NCBI GenBank assembly: GCA_035529075.1
Contig: DATKXK010000002.1
Span: 1-43,787 of the forward strand
Origin: Acidobacteriota bacterium
GTDB taxonomy: Bacteria; Zixibacteria; MSB-5A5; GN15; FEB-12
Direction: 5' to 3'
DNA: 43,787 nucleotides
Shown: one piece after another, positions 1-9,009 of the stretch
Numbering within the stretch: position 1 is the first letter of the stretch
Layout: the number at the start of each line of letters is the position of its first letter
Program-made: the position numbers and the translations under genes
Notes under the pieces: model-generated
What the model saw: only the letters and a program-made list of their open reading frames with translations
Database searches by the model: none
What the model was told of the DNA's origin: nothing

Positions 1-2533
1 TGCGCACCAGGTCGCCATCCAGCGAATATATCCGGATCGTGCACTTCGGCGGCAGGTTGGCGAAATGAATCCGCCGCGTCCGGTCGACCGGACGGTCACG
101 CTCGTTCTCGCCCAGCCCCTCAAAGCCCGCTGCGCTGTACCCGGCGTCAAGACGGTACGGGTTCGGATATATGTACACCTCGAGCTTGTCCCGCGACATT
201 ATTGACTCCGTCGACTCCAAAGCGTAGGTCACCTTCGGCTGTATCGTTGGCGTCGTCTCCAGCGACGGCAACCCGGACTGCGGCGAACCGTAGTCAAAGG
301 CCGTCACGTTAATCCAGTACGGCACCGTCGGCAGCAGGTCCTCGATCTCAAACTGGTACTCGTAGTACAAGAACAGCGAGTCGTCGGCCAGCACCCTGGC
401 CCGAAGCGAGTCCGGAATCGTACTCGCGTCCTCAATCCACTCCACCGTCGGTTTGATGGCCGTGGTGTCGCGCTTGCGTATCCGCGTCAGGGCGTTCTGA
501 TAGTTGCCCAATACCGAGCGGTTGAAATCCTGCGGCTCAAAGTAGTAGACGGCCGGCGGCCCTGATCCCGTGTCGACCACCAGCGGCTTGCTCCGAGGAT
601 GCTGGTCGGGATGCCACAGTTCGTCCCCGCAGCCCAACGGCGCATACAGGCAGCGCAACTCGTCGAGCGTGAAGGGACTGACCCGCAACACAAAAGCGCC
701 AATGGTACCGCCTACGGCCACCGAGTCGTCCCACTCCCACCGGTTGTAGTTCTCAAAGTCGAACGACTGCAGCGTTGTGTAGCTGTCCCGCCGCTCGTCA
801 CGGGCCAGGTACACCCGGTAGCCCTCGAAGTCGAGTTCGCGGGAAAAGTTGTCGATGGCCCTCTCCGAGCGCAAGCCGTTCCAGCGCACCATGACGGCTC
901 CGGTTCGCGGCTCCACGCGCACCAGCGGCGCCGGCGGAGGATTGGCCCCCCGAAAGTCCGGCACCCCGTCACCCTGACGAGGTATTACCGTATCGTTCTC
1001 GTAGTCCCAGATATCCACGATAGTCGTGTCGATGATACCGCCAAAGGTGTCGATGGTGGTCTCGCTGCCCGCAAAGGACGAGTCGCCGCCCAGGTTACAG
1101 ACGTAGAACAGGCCGGAATCGCCGTCACCGTCCGTGTCGACTCCCGGGTTGTCGTAGATCCAGTCCGCCCAGGTGGCGTTATCACCGAGATCATTGAAAC
1201 TCACGTTTTCGTAGTACGCAATCGGGTTCGCCGGGAGGTTATCCGCTTCGTTGTTCGGATCTCGGTGGAAATCCTCGCCGGCAACGTATGCGAGGGACAA
1301 GGGCAGGGTTTGGCCCGATTCGATATCGAACGGTCCGAACGACAGCAGATAGCGGGTGTCATATCCGTCCGCCAAATCCTCCTTGAGAATCGGGTTGGGC
1401 GGAAGCCAGACCGGGTCAAGCGGCGAAATACTGGCCGTGAAAACCTGGTCGTAGTCGAACTCACCGTTGCTGAGAAACCAGTACTTGTTCCGGTCACCCT
1501 CCGGCGTTCCCTGGCCGCCGGTACCCAGATCGCGCTGCTTTGCCCACGTCTGGGGACCAAAGTCAACGGACGGATCGGTGTTCCCGATCCACCAGTTAAA
1601 TGACACCTCCAGGTTCTTCTTGGGGGCTCGAACCACCCGCACGCCGGTTACGTGCGGAACCTCCTGGCCGGGAGGCGCGGTGAGGTCGCCGTCGTTATCG
1701 GCGATCCATGCCAGGTTCACAATATCGCTGTCGGGGCACTGCACCGGAAGGTAGGCCGCGGGAATGCTGTGCAGAAAGCCGCATATGTCGTCCTGCGCAC
1801 CGGTCGGGTCGGCCTCGGTATGCACATCGGCGTCAACGTAAACGCCCAGGAAGACCCTCTTGAGCCGTTCTTCCCCGATGTTCTTGATAGCGTAATCAAA
1901 CAGCACGAAGTCTTCAGCGTAGGAATAGGACCAGGCAAATGACCGCTGGGTCACCTCGATGTTCAGCGGGATATGCGGCCGCTGATCTATGAAGTCATTG
2001 GCCAGGCCCCCGACCCCGGACGTGAACGTGTCCGTGTAAACCGCTACGTAGTCCTGCTCTGATATCGCGCCCTCGTATTCCGGCTTAGACGGGTCGATTG
2101 AGGATCGGTATATCATGTTACCGAACGGGGCCTCGTCCGGATGAAAGTCCGCCACGTTAGGTTGCCAGCCGTCCTGACCGACTGATACCAGGGTATCGCG
2201 CCCCACCACGGCGCCGATCCAGAACGCTGCGCCGAAAAGGTAGCGCGTGCTGGAGCCTTTAGGGTACTCAAAGTTCGGTACCGGATTTCCAGTGAAACAG
2301 TCCTGTGGGCCGGACAAGGAATACTGGGTCCCGATGGTGCCGTTGTTGTTCACGCCCACCGCGAATCTGCCAATGTCATGGGCAGCCAGGCAATAGGCCG
2401 GTGATACGCGCACCGCGCCGGGTTCCCATCTCGTCGGGTCGAGATCAGGGCCGGTCCGAGCGGCGGCTGGTTCAGGCTGGAGGATTAACACCAGCGTTAG
2501 CAGGGCGAACAAACATGTAACAGATGTTTTCAT
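1..2533 (-). CDS. Large exported protein with probable C-terminal sorting tail (partial, C-terminus beyond left edge)
   Basis: The minus-strand frame opens with ATG at 2533 and stays open to base 1, giving 844 complete codons and no stop. The N-terminus is a signal peptide (MKTSVTCLFALLTLVLIL, then a PAAA cleavage-like site). The body is rich in Gly, Asp and aromatic residues and has stretches typical of large FCB-group surface proteins, such as GAAFWIGAVVGRDTLVSVG. A fibronectin-III-like stretch (LVRVEPRTGAVMVRWNG) and a following VYIYPNPY-type motif near the cut end suggest that a Por/FlgD-like tail begins there: the last visible residues, TIRIYSLDGDLVR, match the first strand of such tails. 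No catalytic motif was recognised. The start has only a weak, distant Shine-Dalgarno (GAGGG about 13 nt upstream). Frame continuity was checked at 2533, 1012 and 1. The protein is probably a surface or extracellular structural protein; its function is unknown. Confidence 0.8.
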   Translation of the reverse strand, partial: MKTSVTCLFALLTLVLILQPEPAAARTGPDLDPTRWEPGAVRVSPAYCLAAHDIGRFAVGVNNNGTIGTQYSLSGPQDCFTGNPVPNFEYPKGSSTRYLFGAAFWIGAVVGRDTLVSVGQDGWQPNVADFHPDEAPFGNMIYRSSIDPSKPEYEGAISEQDYVAVYTDTFTSGVGGLANDFIDQRPHIPLNIEVTQRSFAWSYSYAEDFVLFDYAIKNIGEERLKRVFLGVYVDADVHTEADPTGAQDDICGFLHSIPAAYLPVQCPDSDIVNLAWIADNDGDLTAPPGQEVPHVTGVRVVRAPKKNLEVSFNWWIGNTDPSVDFGPQTWAKQRDLGTGGQGTPEGDRNKYWFLSNGEFDYDQVFTASISPLDPVWLPPNPILKEDLADGYDTRYLLSFGPFDIESGQTLPLSLAYVAGEDFHRDPNNEADNLPANPIAYYENVSFNDLGDNATWADWIYDNPGVDTDGDGDSGLFYVCNLGGDSSFAGSETTIDTFGGIIDTTIVDIWDYENDTVIPRQGDGVPDFRGANPPPAPLVRVEPRTGAVMVRWNGLRSERAIDNFSRELDFEGYRVYLARDERRDSYTTLQSFDFENYNRWEWDDSVAVGGTIGAFVLRVSPFTLDELRCLYAPLGCGDELWHPDQHPRSKPLVVDTGSGPPAVYYFEPQDFNRSVLGNYQNALTRIRKRDTTAIKPTVEWIEDASTIPDSLRARVLADDSLFLYYEYQFEIEDLLPTVPYWINVTAFDYGSPQSGLPSLETTPTIQPKVTYALESTESIMSRDKLEVYIYPNPYRLDAGYSAAGFEGLGENERDRPVDRTRRIHFANLPPKCTIRIYSLDGDLVR

Positions 2534-2803
2534 TATATCCGAATTCCCTCTAAAGACACGCTATGTGTCAACATTCTACTTCAAAAGACGTTTCCGGTCA
2601 AGTTAATGTGCAGAATTTGGTGCCGCGTCACGGGCCGTCGACGGCCGGGTTCGCACTCGACAAGGGCCGGCACGCGCCCCCAAGACACCGGAGCTTGTCC
2701 CGCAGGGGTGTCACCGGCGCAGAGTCCGTGTATCGCCCGGCCGTACGCCCAGCGTTTCTGTAACGGCCCGTGCGGCAGGCAGTTAGCGCCTTCGCGTAAA
2801 GCA
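2534..2803. other. Gene-free spacer upstream of the partial exported-protein gene
   Basis: Between the start at 2533 and the hairpin at 2804 no open frame has a ribosome site or protein-like composition. A perfect TTGACA hexamer lies on the minus strand (2571-2566), but no convincing -10 box follows at 16-18 nt. The promoter of the 2533 gene should lie here but cannot be fixed. Confidence 0.4.
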
Positions 2804-2831
2804 AAAGACCAGCCGGTGTCGGCTGGTCTTT
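2804..2831 (-). terminator. Hairpin terminator after the M16 operon
   Basis: A perfect 11-bp inverted repeat (AAAGACCAGCC, 6-nt loop, GGCTGGTCTTT) lies 28 nt beyond the stop of the minus-strand M16-like gene. The stem ends in AAA/TTT, so the minus transcript finishes in a short U run. It is the only strong hairpin in the gap. Confidence 0.65.
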
Positions 2832-2859
2832 CCAGTTCAGACTCACAGTCGTAAGGGCG

Positions 2860-5007
2860 TCACTGAGGTTGGTCAAAAGCTCCGGGCGGTATGTCGGCGT
2901 TGACCAGGAACTCGGTGTATTCAACGGCACCGATCTTCTGCCCGCTGAGGTTTCTCACGGTGCCTGTCGGTATGCGAACCCCGGCCACCTCGGTGAACTT
3001 GACGAAGACCTCCTCGACGGTTCCCTGGCCGGCCGGCGTGATGTCCGTGTAATACCTGCAGACCAGTTGGTGGCTGTCGGCGTCAAATCCCAGGCGGCAG
3101 ATGGTCTCACCATCGGCGTCCACGAGGGTCACGAATTCGACACTGGTGCCGTTGACCTCGCCGGTGCCGTCGTACACGGGCCGATAGTCCGGATTGTCCG
3201 ACTGGCGGAAGATTACAACGTTGTTGCGCGCCGTACTTTTCATGTCGTCGGCGATATCCTCTTCAGTTTTGGCCACGACCTGCATGGACGCCTGGTCGGT
3301 CTTCCAGCCCTGCCGGCCGTTCTGGATATCGAACATCTTCTGACCGAAGACCGTGAGCACCTGGGCGCGCTTGTCCGGGAAAATAGAGACCTCCTCGAAG
3401 GCTATTGGGAACTCTCCCTGTGGGGTCATGAGCGTGAGGGTCCCTTTGACGGACGTGGACTTGATGCTCTTGAAATTGTCCAGACCGCCGTGGGCGGTGA
3501 CGGCCGCGCCGAGAAGGTCCTTACCCTTGGCAAGCGTCTCCGGCGTAATGACCAGCTCTCGTTTCTCCTCGGCCGCCGGAATTGTGACGTCGATCTCCTC
3601 AACCGGGCCCAGGCCCAGCTCCTCCAGCGGGATGTCGAAATCGTCCACGTTGCCGACCACAAGGATGCGCAGCTTGTCCGCGCGAAGGTTCGCTTTTGAC
3701 GCCGCCACGACGTCGTCCGCGGTGACCGTTTCAATCCGTTCCTTCTGCTGCTGCAGGAAGTCATCGGGCAGGCCGTAGAAGTCATAGTTCATTATGCGGT
3801 TGACCACTTCCTGCTTGCTGTCGAAGTTGAAGACGAACGAGTTGAGATAACCGTCTTTGGCCCGGCGCATCTCGTCCTTGCTGGGCGGCTCGGTGTGCAT
3901 GCTCTCGATGACCTTGATTATCTCCTTGATCGCCTTGCCCGTCGACTCAGACTTGGTTGCAGCGTAGTTATAGAAAACGCCCGGGTAACTGATATTCGCG
4001 ATGTAGACACCGAACGCGGCGTAGGCCAGTCCCTCTCGTGAACGCACGGCGGCAAACATGCGATTACTGTAACCGCCGCCCATCACCCGGTTCATCACGA
4101 CCCGCGCCGGGTAGTCCGGGTCGGTGACCCGGCCGCCGATATGGCCGACGTAGACGTTTGACTGGTTGACATCGGGCTTGTTCACGAAGTACACCTTACT
4201 GTCGTACTCGTAGTCGACCTGGGGGAGAGGGGGGATCGGGCTGACTCCGCGTTCCCAATCGCCGAAGTACTGTCGTATCTTGTCGACGATGCCGGCCTTG
4301 TCGAAGTCGCCCCAGATGGCCAACTGGACATTCTCCGGCCTGATATACGTGGCGTGGAAAGCGACCAGGTCGTCACGCGAAACGGCGTCGATCGTCCGAT
4401 ACTCCGTGTGCCGGGCATAAACGGACTCCGGGCCGTAAATCACCTTGTCGAACTCGCGGTCGCCGATCTCATCTGGTTCGTCGTTACGCCGTGCGATGGC
4501 CGATCGTTCCTGAACTTTGGCCAGATCAATCTTATCCTGATCGAAGACCGGCCGGCGGAGGATTTCAGCCAGCACCTCAAGGCCGAGGTCGGTATACTCG
4601 GAGAGGGCGTTTACTTGAGCATTGCAGTTGACGAGCCCGCCCGACGTTTCAACCGTGGCTCCCACACCTTCCAGCATCTCGTCGATCTCGTCTCCGGACC
4701 ATTTTTGCGTGCCCCCCGTCCGGAGTGTCCGGCCCAGGATGGAAACCAGACCGACCTTGTCGGCCGCCTCGATGTAAGCCCCGGCGTTGATGCGGACCGA
4801 CATATTGAACACCGGAAGACTCCGGTCCTGCACCAGATAGAGGCGAAGCCCGTTCTCGAGTGTCACCCGTTCGATCTCGGGCATTTTCAACTCGTTCAGC
4901 TTCGGGTACTTCAGTTCATCGAGATCCTGTGCGTTGACGGCCGCGCCGATACTCAGCAGCAACGCGGCAACTGAGACAAGACATAGTATTGGCCTGTTCA
5001 TATTCAC
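2860..5007 (-). CDS. M16-family non-catalytic partner peptidase with C-terminal extension
   Basis: This is a 715-residue exported protein (signal peptide MNMNRPILCLVSVAALLLSI, cleavage near VNAQ). Residues 45-480 have the two-domain M16 (insulinase/processing peptidase) layout: NGLRLYLVQ, then a core ending in the second-domain YSNRMFAAVRSREGLAY motif. Where active members carry HxxEH, this protein reads GLVSILGRTLRTGG (residues 86-99), so it lacks the zinc ligands and should be inactive by itself. About 200 further residues (from around 500) form a beta-rich segment (AHGGLDNFKSIKSTSVKGTL onward) resembling outer-membrane-lipoprotein carrier-like domains. Its start is 10 nt after the stop of the catalytic M16 gene upstream, so the two are almost certainly one operon. 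Known bacterial M16B heterodimers pair one active with one inactive chain; the partnership here is inferred. Confidence 0.88.
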   Translation of the reverse strand: MNMNRPILCLVSVAALLLSIGAAVNAQDLDELKYPKLNELKMPEIERVTLENGLRLYLVQDRSLPVFNMSVRINAGAYIEAADKVGLVSILGRTLRTGGTQKWSGDEIDEMLEGVGATVETSGGLVNCNAQVNALSEYTDLGLEVLAEILRRPVFDQDKIDLAKVQERSAIARRNDEPDEIGDREFDKVIYGPESVYARHTEYRTIDAVSRDDLVAFHATYIRPENVQLAIWGDFDKAGIVDKIRQYFGDWERGVSPIPPLPQVDYEYDSKVYFVNKPDVNQSNVYVGHIGGRVTDPDYPARVVMNRVMGGGYSNRMFAAVRSREGLAYAAFGVYIANISYPGVFYNYAATKSESTGKAIKEIIKVIESMHTEPPSKDEMRRAKDGYLNSFVFNFDSKQEVVNRIMNYDFYGLPDDFLQQQKERIETVTADDVVAASKANLRADKLRILVVGNVDDFDIPLEELGLGPVEEIDVTIPAAEEKRELVITPETLAKGKDLLGAAVTAHGGLDNFKSIKSTSVKGTLTLMTPQGEFPIAFEEVSIFPDKRAQVLTVFGQKMFDIQNGRQGWKTDQASMQVVAKTEEDIADDMKSTARNNVVIFRQSDNPDYRPVYDGTGEVNGTSVEFVTLVDADGETICRLGFDADSHQLVCRYYTDITPAGQGTVEEVFVKFTEVAGVRIPTGTVRNLSGQKIGAVEYTEFLVNADIPPGAFDQPQ

Positions 5008-5017
5008 CCACTCCTGA

Positions 5018-6544
5018 TCAGCTTTTCACCGTGTTCATCATAGCCACGACACGGTTCTTCTTAGTGAAGTACAATTTCGCCACGCGCTGGACGTCTTCGG
5101 CGGTGACGGCGTTTATTCGATCGAGGGTTTTGAACATCTCCCGCCAGTCGCCGTAGAGGTTCTGGAAGTACCCGAGCTGGATGGCCAGCCCGAGATTGCT
5201 GTTCAGGCCGCCGCCGAAGCCTCCCCCGGCGATGAACTCGGCCTTGGCGCGGGCCTTGATTTTGTCGATATCTTCAGGCGACAGAAGCTCCTCTTTCATC
5301 CGCTCGATCTCGGCCAGGATCTGTTCCTCGCATTCATAGTTGTCATGATCCTGTGAGGGCACGGCATACACTATGGCCATGGTCGGATACTTGTCTCCCA
5401 CGTAAGCCGGTACGAGACTGGTCGCCACCAGGGCGATCTTCTTCTCTTTAACCAGGTTCTTGTACAGCAGGGAGGTGCGGCCCTGGGCAAGGTAGTCCAT
5501 CATGGCATCGAGGGCCGGTCGATCCGGGTGGGTAATCTCCGGGATATGCCAGCCGGCGATGAAGAGCGGCTGCGAGGGGTCCTCTATGACCACCCGTCGC
5601 TCCCCGGGCTGTTCCGGTTCGACGGTCGCAATCGGGTCCGGGGCGGGACGGTACGGAATCCGGCCCCAGTACTTCTCGGCCATCTTGAAGATGTCCTTTG
5701 CCTTGACGTCGCCGACTATCACAACGGTCAGATTCGATGGTCCGTAGTACTTTTCGAAATAGGCCTCGGCCGTGCCCCGTGTGAAATTCTGTATGTCCGA
5801 CATATGGCCCACGCCTTCAATGCCGTACGGGTGCGCCTTGTAACTCAGGCCCAGGAACTCCTCGAGCAAACGACCAAACGGGCTCGTCTCGGTCCGCATG
5901 CGCCGTTCCTCGGCGATCACGTCGCGTTCCCGGTACATTTCGCGCAGGACGGGGTTGAGGAACCTGTCAGATTCCATGGCGGCCCACAATTCCACCTTGT
6001 TGGACGGCAGGCTGAAGAAATACACGGTGAAGTCACTGGCGGTCCCGGCGTTGATGGCAACTCCACCCTCCCGGCTTATCAGGTCAGTGTACGCTTCCGG
6101 TACGACCACCTGGTACGCGGCCTCCCGTGCCTCCTCAAAGGCGGCCTGCAGTGCGCTGACTCTCGCCGTGTCAGCCAGGCTGCCTTTGACCCGCTCCGCC
6201 TGTAGTTCGGTTATAAGCGAGTCCTCGACGGCCATAAGTTTGAGTTCCTTGTCGATGTCCTCGGAGCCGATGGACTCAGTGCCCTTGAACGACATGTGTT
6301 CGAACATGTGGGCCATCCCGGTGGCTCCCTTGGGGTCATCCACCGATCCTACGTCGGCCCATGTCACAAATGACGCCACGGGAGCATCGTGGCGCTCCAT
6401 GACGATCACTTTCAGACCGTTGTCGAGCGTTTTTTCGGTGATTTTCTCCTGCAGTTCGGAGAAATCGAAGGCCGAGACCGCCGAGATGCCCATAAACAAC
6501 AGGCAAGTGACAGCAACGACCAGTCTCGCAGGAATTCTGCTCAT
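5018..6544 (-). CDS. M16-family zinc metallopeptidase, catalytic subunit
   Basis: This is a 508-residue exported peptidase. ATG at 6544 is chosen because GGAGGT lies 6 nt upstream and the protein then begins with a clean signal peptide (MSRIPARLVVAVTCLLF, cleavage near SAVSA); an in-frame ATG 18 codons earlier lacks both. The inverted zinc motif HMFEH sits at residues 79-83 (H79, E82, H83), and the downstream acidic ligand lies in VIAEERRM. Between them is an insertion of about 50 helical residues, unusual for the family. The second M16 domain contains RTSLLYKNLVKEKKIA. It acts outside the cytoplasm, probably on peptides or small proteins. It is first in a two-gene operon with the inactive homologue. 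The spacer before it (6545-6854) is shared with a divergent gene. Confidence 0.92.
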   Translation of the reverse strand: MSRIPARLVVAVTCLLFMGISAVSAFDFSELQEKITEKTLDNGLKVIVMERHDAPVASFVTWADVGSVDDPKGATGMAHMFEHMSFKGTESIGSEDIDKELKLMAVEDSLITELQAERVKGSLADTARVSALQAAFEEAREAAYQVVVPEAYTDLISREGGVAINAGTASDFTVYFFSLPSNKVELWAAMESDRFLNPVLREMYRERDVIAEERRMRTETSPFGRLLEEFLGLSYKAHPYGIEGVGHMSDIQNFTRGTAEAYFEKYYGPSNLTVVIVGDVKAKDIFKMAEKYWGRIPYRPAPDPIATVEPEQPGERRVVIEDPSQPLFIAGWHIPEITHPDRPALDAMMDYLAQGRTSLLYKNLVKEKKIALVATSLVPAYVGDKYPTMAIVYAVPSQDHDNYECEEQILAEIERMKEELLSPEDIDKIKARAKAEFIAGGGFGGGLNSNLGLAIQLGYFQNLYGDWREMFKTLDRINAVTAEDVQRVAKLYFTKKNRVVAMMNTVKS

Positions 6545-6854
6545 CAGTACCTCCGTGAGTGGTGAGTTCGACAGAATCAATGTGCGAATTACGCCCAACT
6601 CAGGGTTTCCGTCAAGCCCTTATTGAAATGCGGGCCCAACAGGGATCAAAGGTCCGAAGGTCAAATCGGGGCGGGGTCGGGGAAATGTCCCGGGTGCTAC
6701 GTGAATTCGGCAAATGCAGCAATTACTTACGGCAGTGCCTGCTCAAGGCGGGGGAGGCGCGAGGCGCAACCGGGATTTTCGGGAAGAATCTGTCCACTCG
6801 ACGGTAGATAGCTCAGAGAAAGCGAGAAAACGACCAAAAACAGGAGAGTGGAGC
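6545..6854. other. Divergent intergenic region, M16 operon and vWA gene
   Basis: This 310-nt spacer separates two divergent starts, each with its own ribosome site. It must hold two promoters. The only hint is TTGACG on the minus strand (6615-6610), whose expected -10 region is poor. No structured RNA or small gene was seen. Confidence 0.35.
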
Positions 6855-8894
6855 ATGGCACGAGGTCGGGTTATTACCCTGGTGGCGCTTGTGACTATTG
6901 CGGTCCTGGCAGCCGGTGATTCTCAGGCGACAGTGAACGGGGCCATCAGCGGGAGCGTTTTAGACGCCCGGAGCGGCCAGCCGGTTGTCGGCGCCAGCCT
7001 CGAGCTTCTGGGCACGGGTAAACACGTCGTGACCGATTCATTGGGCGGCTTTGCGTTCGAGGAGGTCAGCCCGGGTGTGTACTCAGTGGAGATCACGTAC
7101 CAGGATTCGCGGGGACGCACGTGTCAGTCGACTGTCGAGGTCACGGTTCGGGCGGCGGTTACCGCCACCCTTGCGGTCCCGCTGGCGGTGACCCCGGACA
7201 CAGATCTTTCGGAGAACCACGCCCGACCGCTTGACGGCGCCGGGAAGGCGGCAGGGGAAAGTGACCAGGAAGGCAAGTCGTCCGACTCGCACAAGAAACT
7301 TCAATCCGATATCCTCGATATCTTGACGCCGGAGTACGCGCCGGGGTCAGGCGTACAGTCATTTCGCGGGGGCCGGACCGGAGAGGTCTCCGGCCTGGAT
7401 CGGATGCCCCCGGCGAAGCGATACGAAGAGCAAGAGTATGAAGTCGACCGGTTCGACGAGTACCCGACCGATCTGCCGCCCTTTGACATGTTTTTCAAGA
7501 ACTACGGGACAAACAGATTCGTGGAGACCCGTCGGGACCGTCTGTCAACCTTTGCGCTGGACGTCGACGACGCCTCTTACAACCTGGCCCGCCGGTATCT
7601 TCAGCAGGGGCGCGTTCCGCCTCCTGAGGCAATCAGGGTGGAGGAGTTCATCAACCATTTCAACTATGGGTATAATCCGCCCCGCGACAGCAAGTTTCGG
7701 ATTTTCAGCGAACTGCTGCCGTCGCCCTTCAACCGCGACGTCACCGTTATGAAGATCGGTGTCAAGGGCAGAGAGGTAGCGGCCTCGGCGCGAAAACCGC
7801 TGAACCTGACTTTCGTCATCGACGTCTCGGGATCGATGGGCTATGACGATCGCCTGGAGGTCGTAAAGCAGGCCCTTGAGATGCTTATCGCACAACTGGG
7901 CCGCCACGACAGGGTTGGCATGGTTGCCTACGGATCACAGGCATTCGTCGTCCTGGAACCGGTCTCGGCCGATCAGCGGCAGCATATCGTGCGAGCCGTC
8001 AGATCATTGCGCCCGGAGGGGAGGACGTACGCCGAGGCCGGGCTGGAACTCGGGTACCGAATGGCCGGCCGGCAGTACGTCAACGGCCACAGCAATCGGG
8101 TCATTCTTATCAGCGACGGCGTGGCCAACGTCGGACGGACGTCCGCGGATGACATCATGAGACGGATCGAGCACTCGGCGGTCAAGGGCATTACGCTGTC
8201 ATGCTTCGGCGTAGGCATGGGCAACTACAACGACGTATTGCTGGAACAACTGGCCCGGCAGGGAAACGGCCGTTATGCGTATATCAACAGCGTGTCCGAG
8301 GCCCGCAGGCAGTTCGTGGACGGTTTCGTCGGCAACGTGGAAGTGCTGGCCCGTGACGTCAAAGTGCAGGTGAATTTCAACCCGGACATCGTCGAAGCTT
8401 ACCGGCTTCTCGGATATGAGAATCGTGACATCCCTGATGACCGGTTCAGGGACAGGCACCAGGACGGCGCCGAGATCGGGGCCGGCCACGAGGTCACGGC
8501 CGTCTACGAGTTGCGCCTGCGTAAACGTGCCGGGTCGGCCTCGCTGGCGACCGTCCATGTGCGCTGGAAGAATCCAGATGAGACCGAGATCACCGAGATA
8601 AGCCGGGAAGTTGCGTCTAGCGGGGAAGTTCACAGGTTCGAGCGTGCCCGTCCCGAACCCAGGCTGGCTTTCGTGGCGGCGCAGTTTGCGCAACTACTCA
8701 AAAGGAACGAATACGCGCAAACTGACTACGACGGTCTCCTGTCCGTGGCCGAGCCGCTTGTCGGCCAGATGCCCGGTCCGCAAGTCAGAGAGCTCGTGGA
8801 TCTGATCCGGCAGGCCCGTGATCTCTCGACGTACTACACGGGCCGGAAGCCGTACCGGGACGACGACGATAATTACCAGGCGGATCGGCGGTAA
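6855..8894 (+). CDS. Exported von Willebrand factor A protein, YfbK-like
   Basis: The protein has 679 residues. ATG 6855 follows GGAGAGTGG and gives a signal peptide (MARGRVITLVALVTIAVL, cleavage near SQA). Residues 30-110 form a carboxypeptidase-regulatory-like beta-sandwich (GSVLDARSGQPVVGASLELL). After a low-complexity linker comes the conserved N-terminal region of the YfbK family (FALDVDDASYNLARRYLQQG, then RVEEFINHFNY). The VWA domain starts near residue 315 with an intact MIDAS, DVSGSM at 323-328, and has the later TYAEAGLELGY and ISDGVANVG strands. The C-terminal 170 residues match the DUF3520-type region of this family. VWA domains bind protein ligands through a metal ion; the substrate or partner here is unknown. 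The regulatory-like N-terminal domain suggests surface display. The gene stands alone and ends at a shared hairpin. Confidence 0.9.
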   Translation: MARGRVITLVALVTIAVLAAGDSQATVNGAISGSVLDARSGQPVVGASLELLGTGKHVVTDSLGGFAFEEVSPGVYSVEITYQDSRGRTCQSTVEVTVRAAVTATLAVPLAVTPDTDLSENHARPLDGAGKAAGESDQEGKSSDSHKKLQSDILDILTPEYAPGSGVQSFRGGRTGEVSGLDRMPPAKRYEEQEYEVDRFDEYPTDLPPFDMFFKNYGTNRFVETRRDRLSTFALDVDDASYNLARRYLQQGRVPPPEAIRVEEFINHFNYGYNPPRDSKFRIFSELLPSPFNRDVTVMKIGVKGREVAASARKPLNLTFVIDVSGSMGYDDRLEVVKQALEMLIAQLGRHDRVGMVAYGSQAFVVLEPVSADQRQHIVRAVRSLRPEGRTYAEAGLELGYRMAGRQYVNGHSNRVILISDGVANVGRTSADDIMRRIEHSAVKGITLSCFGVGMGNYNDVLLEQLARQGNGRYAYINSVSEARRQFVDGFVGNVEVLARDVKVQVNFNPDIVEAYRLLGYENRDIPDDRFRDRHQDGAEIGAGHEVTAVYELRLRKRAGSASLATVHVRWKNPDETEITEISREVASSGEVHRFERARPEPRLAFVAAQFAQLLKRNEYAQTDYDGLLSVAEPLVGQMPGPQVRELVDLIRQARDLSTYYTGRKPYRDDDDNYQADRR

Positions 8895-8919
8895 GAAACC
8901 TGCCGCTCAGTAAAAACAG

Positions 8920-8948
8920 GCGGCGGGAGGGGAAAATCCTCTCGCCGC
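8920..8948. terminator. Bidirectional hairpin between vWA and glycogen phosphorylase genes
   Basis: An 11-bp stem with one wobble (GCGGCGGGAGG paired with CCTCTCGCCGC, 7-nt loop) lies in the 115-nt gap between two converging genes. There is no strong T run on either side, so termination efficiency is uncertain. Confidence 0.45.
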
Positions 8949-9009
8949 TATCTTCTCCGTCTTCTGTTGAATCTGCGGTCGGATTTCTCTTGCAGCCGAC
9001 GGTTGAACC

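Noticed and set aside
599-1603. 334-codon open frame on the plus strand
   Set aside because: It lies antisense to the partial exported-protein gene, has no ribosome site and a composition of random Val/Arg-rich translation. The minus-strand frame has a signal peptide and recognisable motifs.
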